In this document: positions 1-9,800 of the stretch, in pieces
Layout of the letters: every line of letters begins with the position of its first letter
Position numbering within the stretch: the stretch's first letter is position 1
DNA from: an uncultured Bacteroides sp.
Lineage (GTDB): Bacteria; Bacteroidota; Bacteroidia; Bacteroidales; Bacteroidaceae
Direction: 5' to 3'
DNA length: 13,254 nt
Assembly: GCA_900557355.1 (NCBI GenBank)
Contig: USSR01000122.1
Coordinates: 1 to 13,254, forward strand
Notes under the pieces: model-generated
Seen by the model: only the letters and a program-made list of their open reading frames with translations
Databases searched by the model: none
Told to the model about the DNA's origin: nothing
Translations under genes and position numbers: made by a program

Positions 1-24
1 CTTAACCTATTTGCTTATATATAC

Positions 25-56
25 GAAGGGGATTAGGTAAATACCTAATCCCCTTC
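25..56. terminator. Symmetrical stem-loop terminator after the GH36 gene
   Basis: A perfect 15-bp inverted repeat (25-39 with 42-56, GAAGGGGATTAGGTA and its complement) begins 24 bases past the GH36 stop codon. The two central bases force the top of the stem open, giving a practical loop of about four bases. On the + strand it is followed closely by a run of six T at 61-66. The minus strand has the matching A-run before the stem but no U-tract after it. It therefore looks like a shared terminator for the PUL operon and for a convergent + strand gene ending left of the window. The convergent gene is inferred, not seen. Confidence 0.75.
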
Positions 57-80
57 ATCATTTTTTCTTAATTTCCTGAT

Positions 81-2288
81 TTATTCCATCTTCTTCAAAT
101 AAAGTACTCTACTAGAATAATCATTTCGCATCTTTCTATCTACAATATGATTATTAGGAATTTCTAATCCATTCGCCATAAGATATGCCCCGCTAAATAC
201 TTTTCCCTCAAAACTCAATGGCTGGGTATCAATTCTATTCAGCTCACGGATTTGATAGTTCGCTTCCGGAATTAAACCATATAGCTGCACACGTGGCAGG
301 TGTTGATTATGAAAATGCTCTAATTTCCACCAATATACCACAGCCTTATCTTTCTCCGGTGAAGTATACATCAACGAAGCAACTCCCTGTTTTTCATAAG
401 GAGAAATTAATCTATAAATATCCCCAAACTGTACCACCGGACGAATTTCTTTATATTCTGCAATTGCTTTCTTACAAAGCTCTTTCTCTTCTGTTGTCAT
501 ATCCTGTGGTTGTATCTCCATTCCCAAACGCCCACTCATGGCCACATCTATGCGATATTTTAATGGAATACGACGGAAAGTCTGATGATTGGGAGATGCG
601 CTGATATGAGAAGCCATTGCAATTGCCGGGAAAAAATAAGATGTTCCCCATTGCATATAAACCCGTTGCAAAGCATCCGTATTATCACTTACCCAAAACT
701 CGTCAAAATAAGGCAACAGGCCATAATTGACACGCCCGCCGCCACTAGCACAAGCTTGTATGGTAACCTCCGGATATTTAGCGCGAATACGTTGGCAAAT
801 CGTCTCGAAGCCTTTATGATATGCGATATACATATGGCTCTGGTCATTATCTGATAAATAATTGGAGCCATGGTTCATTATAGACATATTAGCATCCCAT
901 TTAATATAATCTATTTCCGGATAATTTGTCATCAAATTATCTACCATACCAAAAATAAAGTCCTGAACTTTCGGATTAGCTAAATCGAGCACAACTTGTG
1001 TGCCTCCACGGCCTAAAACCAATTCACGATTAGGAGCTTTGAGTATCCAGTCAGGATGCTTTTCATACAATTCACTTGTCGTATTTGCCATCTCCGGTTC
1101 AATCCAGATACCAAACTTTACTCCATTTTTCCGTGCATTTTCAAGCAATCCTCCTATCCCTGACGGAAGTTTCTTTCTATCTACGACCCAATCCCCTAAG
1201 GAAGTCTTATCCGTTCTACGAGGGTACTTGTCGCCAAACCATCCGTCATCCATGACAAACAATTCACCTCCCATGGAGGCAATGTCTGCCATCATTTGAT
1301 TCATGCCATCCTCATTAATTTTAAAATAAACACCTTCCCAGCTATTCAACAAAATCTTACGCAACTTTGTACCGTTAGCCAATTTATGCAACCTAGCCCA
1401 ACGGTGAAAATTACGACTACTTCCACTTAAACCCTCATCGCTATAGGTCAAAGCCAGTTCCGGTGTACGAAAAATCTCTCCATTTTTTAAATTATAGGTG
1501 GAGTTATCCTCGTTAATACCTGCGAAAAAATGGTGATAATCACTCTCGTCTGTATCAATCCGCAATTTATAATTTCCGCTGTAACACAAAGCGGCACCAA
1601 TAACACGTCCTTCATTCTCCCGAGGTTTTCCATCAAGAGAAAACATTACTTCTGCATGAGCTGTGTGCGAATTGCGTACTCCATCTTTATTTTTAATTAC
1701 TTTCATTCCGGCTTCTAACGGCACCTCTTCCAAGCGTCCTTCATTGGCCCAGGCACCATACAAATGTGATAACCAGACATCTCCCTTACGAATAGGCAAA
1801 TAAGCTGAAGCAAATTGATTAAGTACTACTGTTTTCTTCTCCTGATGGCTGATTTCACTCCATATTTCAATAATATCTGTATCCTGATATGCCTTATAGA
1901 ACATTTTCACATAAAAAGGATAAACTTTATCTTTCAAAGAAATGATGGTCAGGTTCGCTTCGTCCTGATGGGAACTTTCAACTTTCACAACTTCAAGTTG
2001 AAGAGTCATATTACCATCATTATGCTTCACTGCCAAAGCAACTTCAGACGGGCAGTTCAGCCCATAAACCGGATAAGCTGCATATTTGCCTTTATCCAGA
2101 CTTCCGATAGTTTGAAAATCTCTATCAGACAGCTTGGCGCCATAATATATGTATTTCAGCTCTCCTTTTTCTGGAGCCGACAATACTAATGAAGTTGCCG
2201 GAGTAGATATCAATATATTCTGGGCAAACAGACAACCTACTACATAGCATGAACTGAGCAAAGAAAACACTCTCTTCTTAATATTCAT
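81..2288 (-). CDS. GH36 alpha-galactosidase, secreted
   Basis: Retaining exo-acting alpha-galactosidase that removes terminal alpha-linked galactose from oligosaccharides or side chains. The 735-residue length is normal for the family. Visible layout: N-terminal signal region (1-22), a beta-sandwich domain to about 280, the catalytic TIM barrel to about 625, and a small C-terminal beta domain. Motifs include MDDGWFG (346-352), IWIEPEM (394-400), YIKWD with predicted nucleophile D465, CASGGGR (513-519) and SDNTDALQR with predicted acid/base D535. The 70-residue spacing of the two aspartates suits characterised GH36 enzymes. The ATG at 2288 is preferred over an in-frame TTG at 2303 because it directly begins a signal peptide. 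Cleavage by signal peptidase I at LFA-QN is likely, giving a periplasmic enzyme, although VVGC could be read as a lipobox. It is the last gene of the operon, 135 bases after the lyase-like gene. Family assignment is firm; the natural substrate is inferred. Confidence 0.95.
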   Translation of the reverse strand: MNIKKRVFSLLSSCYVVGCLFAQNILISTPATSLVLSAPEKGELKYIYYGAKLSDRDFQTIGSLDKGKYAAYPVYGLNCPSEVALAVKHNDGNMTLQLEVVKVESSHQDEANLTIISLKDKVYPFYVKMFYKAYQDTDIIEIWSEISHQEKKTVVLNQFASAYLPIRKGDVWLSHLYGAWANEGRLEEVPLEAGMKVIKNKDGVRNSHTAHAEVMFSLDGKPRENEGRVIGAALCYSGNYKLRIDTDESDYHHFFAGINEDNSTYNLKNGEIFRTPELALTYSDEGLSGSSRNFHRWARLHKLANGTKLRKILLNSWEGVYFKINEDGMNQMMADIASMGGELFVMDDGWFGDKYPRRTDKTSLGDWVVDRKKLPSGIGGLLENARKNGVKFGIWIEPEMANTTSELYEKHPDWILKAPNRELVLGRGGTQVVLDLANPKVQDFIFGMVDNLMTNYPEIDYIKWDANMSIMNHGSNYLSDNDQSHMYIAYHKGFETICQRIRAKYPEVTIQACASGGGRVNYGLLPYFDEFWVSDNTDALQRVYMQWGTSYFFPAIAMASHISASPNHQTFRRIPLKYRIDVAMSGRLGMEIQPQDMTTEEKELCKKAIAEYKEIRPVVQFGDIYRLISPYEKQGVASLMYTSPEKDKAVVYWWKLEHFHNQHLPRVQLYGLIPEANYQIRELNRIDTQPLSFEGKVFSGAYLMANGLEIPNNHIVDRKMRNDYSSRVLYLKKME

Positions 2289-2351
2289 ATATTCTTTTTT
2301 CAATTATAATGTTTCACAGACTCTATGTCATCATACGGATAACAGTAACAA

Positions 2352-2390
2352 GGAAGATACCAAAGGCTCTTTTTCACTTTGATATCTTCC
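2352..2390 (-). promoter_or_regulatory. Intercistronic stem-loop before the GH36 gene
   Basis: In the minus-strand transcript GGAAGAUAUCAAAG pairs with CUUUGGUAUCUUCC over 14 base pairs with one U-G wobble and an 11-base loop. It lies in the 135-base gap between the lyase-like gene and GH36, 34 bases after the lyase stop codon. No U-tract follows it on the minus strand, so it is not a clear intrinsic terminator. It could block 3' exonucleases and so raise upstream mRNA levels relative to GH36, or act as a partial terminator. The structure is seen directly; the role is inferred. Confidence 0.6.
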
Positions 2391-2423
2391 CCTCTATATC
2401 AGAATTTCAAGATAAAACGATCT

Positions 2424-3626
2424 TTATTTTGCCTTATCGTTGAATAAGAAAGTTCCAAATCCAAAGTGCTCATAATAGTAACCTTCAGGGCGGATCTTAT
2501 CAATCACTTCTTTTGTATATTTCATACTCCCACGCTTGCGGTTCACATAGTGATTGTACACCATTTCATAAACCGGACGGAATACGCCTCGCTGGTCACT
2601 TGAAATCTTCGTCCAACTACAATACTTGCCAGTAATATCTTTCCATGTTTTGAAAGGCACGTCATCATGCCCGGCATTATATTGCGCAGTATATTCATAA
2701 CCTTTCTGCAAGCGATTATCCAACACTCCATATAAGTCGGTACCTTGTTTGTATGCGATTTCACAAGTCACAGATAAACATGCCAAGCCCAATTGAGCAT
2801 GAGCCTGATCTCTCCCGCTCTCCTGACACTGTCCGGTCTCTCCATCTATATAATTCCGGATTGTTCCGTTATCTATCCCGTTACAATAAAAGTCTACAGC
2901 TTTCTTATACATATCCAGATCATTGAAAAGTACGGCAGCTGCTATATAAGACATGCTGACAGATGCTCCCCAGTTACCATTCGTATAAGCCGGAGTTGCC
3001 ATAAAATCATCGAGTATCGGAACAAATATATTTTTAAACATGGAGCAGACCTTGGCAAAATTTTCATCAGTCATTCCCTTAGGATACAAGTAACGCATCA
3101 TTTCAGCAGCATACATAAATTTCACTCCCATAATACCAGCTAATAATGGCTGATCTCCTGCAACAATAGCTTCCAATGTATTGGCATAAGCCATAAGAAT
3201 CTCTGTTGCCTTCTTAGCATGAGCCTCGTCCTGTGTTACTGCATACATTACAGAATTTTGATAAGCTGCATTAAAATCACTTTCATATTTACCCTGAATA
3301 CTCGGACGAGTCCCATTATCATTTCCCCGATAAATTTCTTTATAAGGTCCCTGAAGTGTATAATCTGCTTTCGAACGAGCATCACTGGCAAAAATCTCAT
3401 AACAACCATACCCTGGTTGCTCTCTGTTCGTCACTATTTCACGAAGACGTTCAATATCATTATTCGTATGCATTATACCCGGATGTACGAAACTGGCAGG
3501 ATAGTCGACTTCTATCTTTTCATCTTCCCATTCATCCATTCTATTTACTCCATCTTCAATCTCGCTGCATGCACTCAATGTGACAGTTGCGAACAAAGCT
3601 ATTGTTAGTATAAAATTCTTTTTCAT
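2424..3626 (-). CDS. Alginate-lyase-superfamily lipoprotein, possibly PL38-like
   Basis: Predicted polysaccharide lyase of 400 residues that would cleave uronic-acid linkages by beta-elimination. The first 20 residues form a lipoprotein signal ending in LSAC with Cys20, followed by SEIED. This acidic stretch suits a Bacteroidetes surface-export signal, so the protein is probably at the outer membrane. The mature part is rich in helices, as in alpha/alpha-toroid lyases. The start FVHPGIMHTNNDIERLRE (46-63) is typical of the alginate_lyase family. NGNWG (216-220) and ESGRDQAH (269-276) look like active-site signatures, with E269, R272 and H276 the best catalytic candidates. ATG at 3626 is chosen over an in-frame TTG at 3635 because it starts the signal peptide directly. 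The gene sits 33 bases after the Ig-like gene. The superfamily call is fairly firm; the PL38 assignment and the substrate (alginate, glucuronan or another uronan) are inference. Confidence 0.75.
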   Translation of the reverse strand: MKKNFILTIALFATVTLSACSEIEDGVNRMDEWEDEKIEVDYPASFVHPGIMHTNNDIERLREIVTNREQPGYGCYEIFASDARSKADYTLQGPYKEIYRGNDNGTRPSIQGKYESDFNAAYQNSVMYAVTQDEAHAKKATEILMAYANTLEAIVAGDQPLLAGIMGVKFMYAAEMMRYLYPKGMTDENFAKVCSMFKNIFVPILDDFMATPAYTNGNWGASVSMSYIAAAVLFNDLDMYKKAVDFYCNGIDNGTIRNYIDGETGQCQESGRDQAHAQLGLACLSVTCEIAYKQGTDLYGVLDNRLQKGYEYTAQYNAGHDDVPFKTWKDITGKYCSWTKISSDQRGVFRPVYEMVYNHYVNRKRGSMKYTKEVIDKIRPEGYYYEHFGFGTFLFNDKAK

Positions 3627-3659
3627 GGAATACAATATATTATTTTATATATTAAATAC

Positions 3660-5126
3660 TTAGTTTTCAGCTTTCACTTCAGCCTTAGCAAAGGCTTCCG
3701 CTTCTGCTACACTCTTAAAGGTTCTAATCCAATACACAGTATATTTACTTGTTGGCAAGTTCTGGTTATAAATATCAGCAACTTTGACTTCAAATGTTCT
3801 GTACGGAATTGTTTCTGTTGTCGAAACATTTCCCCAAGCTGAAACATCCCAATATAACATTCGGGTACCATCATCCAGCAAGAGTCCATTATTTTCAGCT
3901 TTATTTGCACCACTTCCGGTAACAGGTGCCAGATTCAAGGTATAAACACCGCCTTTGCCTACGCCTTTACCACCACCAGGAAGATCCGTTCGCAATGCAA
4001 GTACCGGATAATTTCCCCAGTTCATGTAAACAGGTGCCGTCGCACTGGCCGCAAGTCTTAAATCGGCACGTTTCATATCCGCATTCTGCTGACCGCAAGT
4101 TACTACCATCTTACCATCCTGAATGACAAAACTTGAATAAGCCTGACTAATTTCCCAGTTCTTAAAGTTATTACGTTTATCCCAGATCCATGCTCCTGCC
4201 TCAACAGTAATCGTAACTGAAGCCGATTTATCATTCGCAATACATCTTGCCGTAACAACAGCTGTTCCAAAGCCTACTGCGGTAACTTTACCTTGTTTTA
4301 CCGTGACAATTTTATCATCACTAGAAGTCCATTCAACTGTACTTGCAGTTGCCGATTCAGGAGTAAATGTATAATCTAAAGTGATTACTTCATCCATATA
4401 TAACATATCATCATACGGACGAATAGTTATATCCTCTACTGGAATATATGGCAATATCTTCAAATCAATTTTACCAATGACTCCGCTATCGTCATGTGTG
4501 TAAGCGTAAATAGTGACATTACCCGGTTCAACACCTGTTACTTTACCATTTTCATCAACTGTTGCAATGCCTTCATCGCTACTCTTCCATGTCAAATAGG
4601 AGTAAGTATGGTTTTCCGGCAAAATATTGTAAGTCAATTGCACGTCATCCATCTGATATAATTCAGTCAACGGATTACCATCGGCATCTTCATTAGTAAA
4701 TTCGATGGAAGTGGCTTTTATAATTTCAGGTACTACCGTTACCTCAACAGTCTGTAAGGTAGAGTTTGTCACCCCAAATCCAATAGCCGGCATTACAGTA
4801 ATGACAGCTGTTCCCACCGCCTTACCAGTGATTGTCCCATCTTGAGCAACAGTGGCAACAGACTCATCAGAGGAAGTCCATAGCAATTCAGGATTCGTAG
4901 GATTTGCCGGAACAATACTATGTACAATAGTCGTATCCATACCAATTGCTACCGGCAATTGTTTCGTAACTTTTAAAACTATATTATTAATTAATTGATT
5001 CTCGGGCATTCCAGTCGTCAGGTCTTTCTCATCGTCACATGAAGACAAGGTCAGACATCCGGTCATAAAACCAACTATCCAAAGTTTATTCATCCAAAAA
5101 GAATATCTATTTTTCATACGATTCAT
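3660..5126 (-). CDS. Surface lipoprotein with three BIG2 Ig-like domains (putative glycan-binding protein)
   Basis: A 488-residue lipoprotein with no visible catalytic motif. The signal ends in LSSC with Cys30, followed by DDEKD, a strong candidate surface-export signal. Three bacterial Ig-like (BIG2) repeats follow at about 45-133, 136-226 and 229-309. Each carries the pattern W(T/K)SSD, then TV, then G.(V/I)TG or G.VTA and a valine-rich final strand. They probably act as a rigid spacer. The last domain (about 312-488) is unfamiliar. It is beta-rich, holds several Trp/Tyr residues (W313, W315, W324, W370, W426, W431, W466) and a glycine-rich loop (GGGKGVGKGG, 384-393), and could be the ligand-binding module. 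The gene directly follows susD by 21 bases, the position of SusE/F-type surface glycan-binding proteins. The start at 5126 is ATG; a second ATG at 5117 is possible. Binding function is inferred from position and domain architecture. Confidence 0.8.
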   Translation of the reverse strand: MNRMKNRYSFWMNKLWIVGFMTGCLTLSSCDDEKDLTTGMPENQLINNIVLKVTKQLPVAIGMDTTIVHSIVPANPTNPELLWTSSDESVATVAQDGTITGKAVGTAVITVMPAIGFGVTNSTLQTVEVTVVPEIIKATSIEFTNEDADGNPLTELYQMDDVQLTYNILPENHTYSYLTWKSSDEGIATVDENGKVTGVEPGNVTIYAYTHDDSGVIGKIDLKILPYIPVEDITIRPYDDMLYMDEVITLDYTFTPESATASTVEWTSSDDKIVTVKQGKVTAVGFGTAVVTARCIANDKSASVTITVEAGAWIWDKRNNFKNWEISQAYSSFVIQDGKMVVTCGQQNADMKRADLRLAASATAPVYMNWGNYPVLALRTDLPGGGKGVGKGGVYTLNLAPVTGSGANKAENNGLLLDDGTRMLYWDVSAWGNVSTTETIPYRTFEVKVADIYNQNLPTSKYTVYWIRTFKSVAEAEAFAKAEVKAEN

Positions 5127-5147
5127 GTTTTTAATTCTTCAATCTAT

Positions 5148-6887
5148 TTATTCCCATCCCGGATTCTGCTTCAAATTAGGATTCAGTTGCAACTGATCTT
5201 TTGGTAATGGGAACAAGTAATTCTTTTCAGCCCATTTCCGTCCGGTTTCAAGAACCAGAATACCATCATCATTTCTAGGATGAGGACACTTAGACCAAGT
5301 TGTTTCATATTCAGTACCTTTCCACTTAACACCTAAAATATCCTGTGGCATTTCTGTTTCCGCTGTTTTCCAACGCTTCAAATCATCCAGGCGGAAACCC
5401 TCATTATAGAGTTCGATAGTACGTTCACGACGTATTTCTGTTCTCATATCCAATCCATGTTCCGACACAAAACTGTTTGTTAACTTAGGCATTTTAGTAT
5501 TGACACGGCAACGAACCAGATTCAGAGAAAGATTCAAATCATCATCCGAAATCGCTCCATCACGTTCGAATACTGCTTCGGCATAATTCAACAGAACTTC
5601 TGCATAACGAATGATAGGATAATCATAACCTTCAAACTTATCCTTTACGGCACGCTCTGATGCCCATTTCTGATTATGATAACCAGTGCCGGTATCCGGG
5701 ATGTAATTCTTAATGGAAGCTGACTTCAGATCTTCAGCATCACTCTTCCATGTTACACGAGGATTATTATTACTCCAAAAATTATCATGTGGACGAGCCA
5801 AAGTATATCGCATACGATTATCACGGTTCATGAATTCCGAATCCATTTTATCATATCCTTTAGAAAGATCAAACATCTCCGACTTTTCAATAGGCAAACC
5901 ATCCTGACAGAGATACATATTAGCAAATTTCCGGCTAACCCATATTACATTTATCAAACTACCTTTGGTTATATTTGTACCAATAGGAGCCAATACTTCA
6001 TCATGACGGCGTGAGAATATATACTCTTTATTCGCACTCTTCTGTAATCCAGCCGGATTTGATTTGACATCTTCCAGGATGAACATATATTTCTGCGCAC
6101 TATCTCCCAATGCTTCCGGTTTAAACAAGCTAAAAGTATTACTAGCTATTACCTTTCCGGAAGCTTTCGCTGCAATGTCCAGCAACGCTTTACCACGTTC
6201 TGCATTGCCACGGCTCTTTTGCCAAGTCCCTTCATACAAAGCCACTCTCGACAAGAAAGCCCAACAACCCTCTTGGCTGATTCGGCCATTATCTTCAGTA
6301 CTTAACTCCGAAAATTTAGGTAATAGTTCTGCTGCGGCCTCTAAATCTTCAATAGCGAAATCAATTACTTCACTACGATCATTTCTGGCGGTTTTCAGTT
6401 CCGGATCTGTCACATCCAATGGTTTCTTTACAATAATCGCATCTCCATAAAGCTGAACCAATTCAAAGTAGAAATAGGCACGGAAGAATTTGGCCTCTCC
6501 TACGTATTGTGCAATATCCGTTTGATTAGCGTAATTACTTGCATTTTGCAATAACAGGTTCGTACGTCTGATATGTGCATAAGCCGAGCCATAATTACCA
6601 TCTGACTCTTGAACAGAGTTTGTTCCGTTGCTAAAACGATTGCGGTCGTCTTTGCATGTAAACAGGTCGGAGTTATAATCCGAATGTAAAGGCTTCGTTG
6701 AATTATTATCAAGTGAGCTAAAGTCACGTGTCCAACTATAGAACTGATTAGCAAACAATTTATAATCGGCAGGAGAACTCCAGATATTTGTTTCAGCTAA
6801 TTGATCCTGCGGGTCCAAATCCAGACAAGAGTGTAGCATCAGTCCTGCTGCAAGTATGAGGAAACTTTTTATCTTATATAATTTCAT
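5148..6887 (-). CDS. SusD/RagB-family outer-membrane glycan-binding lipoprotein
   Basis: SusD-type lipoprotein of 579 residues that captures glycan and forms the lid on the SusC pore. Residues 1-21 form a lipoprotein signal (LHSC, Cys21). The mature N-terminus LDLDPQDQL is the usual SusD opening, followed by the helical region with FFRAYFYFELVQLYGDA. The C-terminal block has RRERTIELYNEGFRLDDLKRW and ends with FPLPKDQLQLNPNLKQNPGW, both hallmarks of the family. Length is typical. ATG at 6887 is preferred to an in-frame TTG at 6896. The start lies 12 bases after the susC stop codon, so the two are almost surely co-translated from one mRNA. The ligand cannot be predicted because SusD proteins diverge strongly in their binding surface. 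Confidence 0.95.
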   Translation of the reverse strand: MKLYKIKSFLILAAGLMLHSCLDLDPQDQLAETNIWSSPADYKLFANQFYSWTRDFSSLDNNSTKPLHSDYNSDLFTCKDDRNRFSNGTNSVQESDGNYGSAYAHIRRTNLLLQNASNYANQTDIAQYVGEAKFFRAYFYFELVQLYGDAIIVKKPLDVTDPELKTARNDRSEVIDFAIEDLEAAAELLPKFSELSTEDNGRISQEGCWAFLSRVALYEGTWQKSRGNAERGKALLDIAAKASGKVIASNTFSLFKPEALGDSAQKYMFILEDVKSNPAGLQKSANKEYIFSRRHDEVLAPIGTNITKGSLINVIWVSRKFANMYLCQDGLPIEKSEMFDLSKGYDKMDSEFMNRDNRMRYTLARPHDNFWSNNNPRVTWKSDAEDLKSASIKNYIPDTGTGYHNQKWASERAVKDKFEGYDYPIIRYAEVLLNYAEAVFERDGAISDDDLNLSLNLVRCRVNTKMPKLTNSFVSEHGLDMRTEIRRERTIELYNEGFRLDDLKRWKTAETEMPQDILGVKWKGTEYETTWSKCPHPRNDDGILVLETGRKWAEKNYLFPLPKDQLQLNPNLKQNPGWE

Positions 6888-6899
6888 ATTATTCAATGT

Positions 6900-9800
6900 T
6901 TAAAAGGTTAAATTTAATCCAACTGTTACATTTCTGGTGAAAGGATAGCGGCCATAAGTTGATACTTTACGAGAAGCTTCCGGATCCCAGCCATCATTAA
7001 TCTTAGATGTCTCCCACAAATCAGCTCCAGAGATATACAAACGGGCATAACTCAATACCTTTGTTTTTGCAAGCAGAGCAGATGGTAGTGTATAACCCAA
7101 AGTTATATTCTTCAAACGAAGATAAGAACCATCTTCAACAGACCAGGAAGAACATCTGTAGTTATAGTTATTAATCTGCGACGTATTTGTATAAGTAGGA
7201 TAATGTGCATTCGGGTTTTCCGGAGACCATACGTTTCCTACAGACTGATTAGTCGTATTCATATAGACAGATCTCATCGGAACTCGCCAGTTTACATTAC
7301 TGCTATTGTCCCCGTCACGCCAAACTGTACGTCTGCCTACTCCTTGGAAAATGACAGATACATCAAAGCCGCTCCACTCTAAACCGGCATTGAATGAGAA
7401 AGATATTTTCGGATCATCCGTTCCTAAATATACAAAATCTTCTTCAGTCAATTTGCCATCACGGTTCACATCCTCAAACATATTATCACCCAGACGCAAC
7501 ATAGCCGGCATATCTATAGAGTTATTTTCTCCATAACGATTCATATATTTGTCCAATTCTTCCTGCGTTTGAATCTTTCCACAATATCTTAAACCAAATA
7601 CTGAATTCAATGGATATCCTTCACGATCGGAACGTACACCGTCTTTAATCGTAGCACTACCTCCATTATCTGTCAATTCATTAGTGGTATATGTAAAAGT
7701 ACCACCAACATGATAAGAGACTTTACCTATTTTATCAGACCAGTTTAATGTACCTTCCCAACCATTGGCTTTAAAGCTTCCAACATTTGCAGTAGGCGCT
7801 TTGTCACCCAATATTCCAGGATAAGTGACATCAATCAGCATATTGTTACAGTCTTTCCAGAAAACTTCAACAGTTCCTGTCAATCTATTGTTGAACAGGC
7901 CGAAATCCAAACCTATATTATAGTTCTTAATTGTTTCCCAACTACGATCTGTGCTCAACAGTTTACCATTCGTGTCAATGTAAGAAATCTTGCTACTTCC
8001 GATTAAAGCACCTGAATTCTGCGAGTAATTATAAAGCTGAACGCCGTCATAACGATCAATACCTCCCTGATTACCAACTGTACCATAAGACAATCTCAAC
8101 TTTAACTCATCAAAAAGATTCAGTTTCTTAACAAACTCTTCTTCACTAAGACGCCAACCGCCAGATACTCCCCAGAAAAATGCCCATCGGTTTTCCGGTT
8201 GGAATTTAGATGAACCATCATAACGGAAATTACCTTCCAATAAATACTTTGATTTATAATTATAGTTTAAGCGGGAAAAATAAGATAATAGGCCTTCGTG
8301 CCATTTTTCAGGACCATCATTGGATGAATTCTTCAATAGTACTTCGCCCGTACCATTAATAATTTCCAGTGAGGGTAATATATTCTGTGCTTTAACCGGT
8401 GTATAATCATACTCTTTCAGATTGTATTGAGTACCGATCATAGCTGCCAGATTATGTTTTTCCGCAAATGTCTGATGCCAGTTTAAATAAGCATTCAACG
8501 TGTACATATCCGTACGCGAAAAAGTCTTATAATAATAATTCTTATCAGCCGTCGGATTGGTCATTGTCACTTCTGTACCGGCATAATTATACCAATCGAT
8601 AGATTTACCTTGAATATCCCGCGTAGAGGTAGATGTATTATACCCCAGGGTAGCTACAGCATCAAAATGTTTGTTAAACTTATATTTGAAGGTCTCACTG
8701 ATGTTCACTCCGGAAACTTTCAATTTATTGTCACCACCCAATTCGCAATACCAGTTTGGAGCTCCCCAAGTACCCCAGGCATAAGGTTTGCCATCTATCG
8801 TTGATGATGGAAATCCAGGTTGCTGCACCGAAGAGGTCAATGCTGCACCAATCTGTGTCGGAGCAACCTGATCTTGACGAGAATAGGCGATAACCGATTC
8901 TATCTCAAAAGCATCTGTCACATGGAACGTATTACTTAAACGAAGATTATATCTCTGGTTATTGTTATTTCCCCATTTCAAGTTACTTCCATCGTACATG
9001 TAACGTGCCGACAACCGATAAGTATTTCTGTCTGTTCCTCCAGCTACACTTAATTCATGTGAAGTAGATGCTGTAGTACCCCACAAAATATCCTGCCAAT
9101 CCGTATCAAAAAACACAAAGTCCTTTACATCAGTAAATGCATTAGCATAAGGGTTTTGGCTATGGTTCAGATCAATATAGTGTCCCCGGTTGGCCTTTGC
9201 CAACGCTACATATCTTAACCAAGTATCATCTGACTTGTAACCATCATTAGTACGAGCTTGAATAACTGCATCTCCCCATTCATCCAAAGTCATCAGAGTA
9301 GGCTGCAATCCCACAAGTTTAGCTGTTACTGATCCGTTGTACTCTATTTTGGTTTTACCGGCTTTTGCCTTTTTAGTTTGTACCAAAATAACACCGCCGG
9401 CTGCTTTACTTCCGTAAATCGCAGCAGACGCATCTTTCAAGAAGTTAATGGATTCAATATCAGATGGATTCAGCTGACCAAACACTGATGATTCTGCTTC
9501 TACACCATCAATGATTATCAAGGGATCCGAATTGTTTTTCGAGAATGATCCACGTAGTTTCATATTCCAACTTTCATCACCGGGAGCCGCTGAATTTCGG
9601 GTAATAATAACACCTGGAACCTGTCCCTGCAATGCTTGTGCCGGATTAGAAAGGGTACCTTTATCTTTTATCATTTTATCGCTTACAACAGTTACAGCAC
9701 CAGTCAATGATTCTTTCTTCTGCGCACCATAACCAACGACTACGACCTCATCAAGTACTTCCGAATCTTCACTCATCTTCACATTAATTACAGTCGGATC

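Noticed and set aside
218..604. Small open frames on the + strand opposite the PUL genes
   Set aside because: They lie fully antisense to genes with clear family matches, have no recognisable domains or plausible start context, and are expected shadows in AT-rich coding DNA.
2229..2288. GH36 as a lipoprotein through VVGC
   Set aside because: The same signal has a better signal-peptidase I site (LFA-QN) just after it, and no acidic surface-export residues follow the cysteine. The lipoprotein reading stays possible but is less likely.
2289..2351. Separate promoter for GH36 (TATAATTG on the minus strand near 2310)
   Set aside because: It differs from TAnnTTTG at a key position, has no -33 element, and would leave only about ten bases before the start codon.
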